This document shows, one piece after another, positions 62,319-64,000 of a stretch of DNA of 64,000 bases. Position numbers and translations under genes: made by a program. The DNA comes from an uncultured Clostridia bacterium (GTDB lineage: Bacteria; Bacillota; Clostridia; Lachnospirales; CAG-274), in the NCBI GenBank assembly GCA_947630725.1, contig CANRIS010000002.1, positions 124,001 to 188,000 of the forward strand, in the 5' to 3' direction. The notes below the pieces were generated by a model, which saw only the letters and a list, made by a program, of their open reading frames with translations, did not search any database and had not been told where the DNA came from. Each line of letters starts with the position of its first letter. Positions within the stretch are counted from its first letter, which is position 1.

Positions 62319-62347
62319 TATAACACGTTCACCTATGAACAAGTCAA
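62317..62347 (-). promoter_or_regulatory. MerR-type promoter and operator of the DUF6485 gene (TTGACT-N19-TATAAT)
   Basis: On the minus strand TTGACT (62342-62347) and TATAAT (62317-62322) are 19 bp apart, with the perfect dyad GTTCA-4-TGAAC (62327-62340) nearly centred in the spacer. This is the classic arrangement in which MerR proteins untwist the spacer to activate. Confidence 0.65.
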
Positions 62348-62366
62348 TAGTCGGGAGTGATTTTTA

Positions 62367-63218
62367 TTGAAAAAGTTTTTTACCATAGGTCAGGTCTGCA
62401 AATGCTGCGGCATTTCACGTTCGACTATTCTGCGTATGGAGAACAGAGGGCTTTTGTCTCCTGCGCACGTCGATGAAAATACAGGGTATCGCTATTATGA
62501 TATTTATAATGTAACAAAGGTCTTGCATATTCAAATGTTTCTGAATATGGGACTTACTTATGACGACGCATATTCGTACTATGCGTCAGTAGGCAATTCG
62601 CCCGAGATACTTGCCACCCTCGAAAACCGTCTTGCGATTGTTACAAAAGCATATGAGGAAATGAAGCTGAGAATGGACAATAAACAGCACCTTAAACTGG
62701 AAATTATAACTCTGCCCGAATATGTCTGTTATCAAAGAGAATTTAAGGGTGCGACTTGGGGCGAAAAATACCGTGATATGTATAACCTTTTCGGCGAGGT
62801 TATAGAAAAGGGTTACAGGCCGCTTATATCGGAACGGCTTTTTACTGTAAGTAAATACAATGGCGGGCATAAGAAAGAAAGCGAAAACGCTTATATTTGC
62901 TGTGTGCCGCTTGAACCGTCCTGCGCTGATGCCGACACTGTGTTCCATCCAAGCTGTACGGCGGTTTCTATGCTGTGCTATGGAAACGAAAAAACCGCAA
63001 AAAAGGCGCATGCCGAGCTTGATGAAAGGATCCTCGCTCTCGGTCTGAAACCTAAAGGCTATATACTTGGTATGGGTATTGTAAGCGGTTATACCGGCAA
63101 AGAATTTTCGCAGGAAAATTATGTATCACGCCTTATCGTCCCCATCGAGGATTTAGACAATGAAGAAATTGACAGGCTGAACAGAAGCGGATTGATTAAA
63201 AACATATCATGGAGCTGA
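62367..63218 (+). CDS. MerR-family regulator with GyrI-like domain, TTG start
   Basis: The 283-residue protein has an N-terminal MerR helix-turn-helix and wing (FTIGQVCKCCGISRSTILRMENRGLLSP, NTGYRYYDIYNVTKVLHI), a helix (about residues 75-115) and a GyrI/BmrR-like C-terminal domain (PEYVCYQREFKG onward). The Cys-rich DNA-binding region (VCKCCGIS) is unusual. The start codon is TTG at 62367 with GGGAGTG upstream; no ATG would preserve the domain start. It is divergent from the DUF6485 gene, whose promoter carries a spacer dyad. It ends at a bidirectional terminator. The ligand is unknown. Confidence 0.88.
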   Translation: MKKFFTIGQVCKCCGISRSTILRMENRGLLSPAHVDENTGYRYYDIYNVTKVLHIQMFLNMGLTYDDAYSYYASVGNSPEILATLENRLAIVTKAYEEMKLRMDNKQHLKLEIITLPEYVCYQREFKGATWGEKYRDMYNLFGEVIEKGYRPLISERLFTVSKYNGGHKKESENAYICCVPLEPSCADADTVFHPSCTAVSMLCYGNEKTAKKAHAELDERILALGLKPKGYILGMGIVSGYTGKEFSQENYVSRLIVPIEDLDNEEIDRLNRSGLIKNISWS

Positions 63219-63225
63219 ATCACAG

Positions 63226-63271
63226 AAAAAGGGAGAATATCGGTTCAAAAAAACGTATGCTCTCCCTTTTT
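63226..63271. terminator. Bidirectional terminator
   Basis: AAAAAGGGAGA..TCTCCCTTTTT (11 bp) between the convergent MerR and cyclophilin genes gives T-runs on both strands. Confidence 0.75.
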
Positions 63272-63300
63272 ATATTTCTGATGTTTTGTCGGAATATTCG

Positions 63301-63819
63301 TCAGAGCTTTTCTGGCTCGGGATAATCAACTCCGAAGGTCTCGGCAGTTATTTTAGCGATTTTTTGTTCATTTATAGGCCTGTCTCTGAAGTCGGTAGGT
63401 GTTTCGGCTATTTTGTCCACTATGTCCATGCCCTCCGTCACCTTTCCGAAAGCGGCATATTGGCCGTCAAGATGAGGAGCGTCCTTGTGCATTATAAAAA
63501 ACTGTGAGCCTGCCGAATGGGGGTTTGCAGCTCTCGCCATAGAAAGCACCCCTGCCGTATGCTTAAGAGTGTTTTTGTATCCTGCCGAATCAAATTCGCC
63601 TTTTATGGTATATCCGGGGCCGCCCGTGCCTGTGCCGAGAGGACAGCCGCCCTGTATCATAAAGCCCTCTATTACTCTGTGAAATATAAGTCCGTCATAG
63701 AAGCCCTTATTTATAAGGCTCAGAAAATTTCTCACCGTGTTGGGGGCAATTTCGGGAAAAAGCTCCGCCTTAATAACATCGCCCGATTCAAGCTCTATGG
63801 TTATGACAGGGTTTGACAT
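63301..63819 (-). CDS. ppiB: Cyclophilin-type peptidyl-prolyl isomerase
   Basis: The 172-residue cytoplasmic cyclophilin has the catalytic stretch FHRVIEGFMIQGG, GSQFFIM and LDGQYAAFGKV. It catalyses cis-trans isomerisation of prolyl bonds. There is no signal peptide, and its length fits single-domain PpiB. AAGGAAG precedes the ATG. It follows leuS by about 59 bp and may share its transcript. Confidence 0.95.
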   Translation of the reverse strand: MSNPVITIELESGDVIKAELFPEIAPNTVRNFLSLINKGFYDGLIFHRVIEGFMIQGGCPLGTGTGGPGYTIKGEFDSAGYKNTLKHTAGVLSMARAANPHSAGSQFFIMHKDAPHLDGQYAAFGKVTEGMDIVDKIAETPTDFRDRPINEQKIAKITAETFGVDYPEPEKL

Positions 63820-63878
63820 TGTTTTATCTTCCTTTCGATTTTCGATGTACGCCGTGCAAAGGTTCCCAAAAAAGGGGG

Positions 63879-64000
63879 TTATTTTGCCACGATATTAAGA
63901 ATTTTGTTCTTTACATAAATTTCTTTTATGATATTCTTTCCGTCAAGAAACTTCTTGACTCCTGCCGCCTCGTGAGCCTTTGACTTTACGCTTTCTTCGT
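63879..64000 (-). CDS. leuS: Leucyl-tRNA synthetase, C-terminal end only
   Basis: About 40 codons are visible, running off the right edge and ending at TAA (63879-63881). The translation ends VKKFLDGKNIIKEIYVKNKI then LNIVAK, which matches the C-terminal domain end of bacterial LeuRS (a KFLxGK...IKEIYVxxKxxNIV pattern). The fragment is short, so the call rests on this one motif. Confidence 0.8.
   Translation of the reverse strand, partial: EESVKSKAHEAAGVKKFLDGKNIIKEIYVKNKILNIVAK

Overview
The window reads as chromosomal DNA of an anaerobic, spore-forming Firmicute (class Clostridia, plausibly a gut Lachnospiraceae-type plant-fibre bacterium). The grounds are a complete spoIIIAA-AH operon, an electron-bifurcating-type [FeFe]-hydrogenase operon, an SLH-anchored surface protein, a pectin-degrading secreted enzyme, strong AGGAGG-type ribosome binding sites and sigma-A promoters of TTGAnn-N17-TATAAT type. 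The genus is an inference from gene content only. Both ends cut genes: a pectinase on the left and leuS on the right.

Layout. 1-5630 (-): secreted multidomain pectinase (CE8 pectin methylesterase plus CE12 acetylesterase), divergent from a MerR regulator and an NlpC/P60 protein (5.9-7.5 kb, +). 7.6-11.7 kb (-): ykvI-like, DUF5711, cvpA-like and yigZ genes. 11.8-16.3 kb (-): metG, tatD and yabE-like (the Bacillus subtilis order) with structured leaders. 16.3-21.6 kb (-): Rrf2 regulator and hydCBA behind a 415-nt highly structured leader. 22-26.8 kb (-): spoIIIA operon. 26.8-27.9 kb (+): a divergent SpoIIQ-like gene split by a -1 frame change that sits exactly on a slippery heptamer followed by a hairpin. 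28-34 kb (-): lipoprotein, threonine aldolase-like enzyme and a three-gene surface-glycan cluster. 34.1-34.8 kb (-): YczE-like membrane protein. 34.9-39.3 kb (-): a ComG/type IV pseudopilus operon with its own prepilin peptidase. 39.5-40.6 kb: ogt and a HIT protein. 40.85-61.88 kb (-): one 7008-residue SLH-anchored giant surface protein. 62-64 kb: DUF6485 protein divergent from a second MerR regulator, cyclophilin, and the 3' end of leuS.

How it fits together. The two halves of the forespore/mother-cell channel (SpoIIQ-like; SpoIIIA) are back to back, with a good sigma-F-like box facing one way and a sigma-E-like box the other. Both MerR genes are divergent from a promoter with the 19-bp -35/-10 spacer expected of MerR-activated promoters, each with a dyad in the spacer. 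The giant adhesin has a consensus promoter, a G9 tract in its leader and a hairpin that would cover its ribosome binding site, which suggests switchable expression. Surface genes (pectinase, glycan cluster, pseudopilus, giant adhesin) dominate the window. Three intergenic blocks (16.1, 21.2-21.5 and 21.8 kb) carry dense nested hairpins that no protein gene explains.

Limits: all family calls are by eye from motifs. No searches, folding energies or codon statistics were run.
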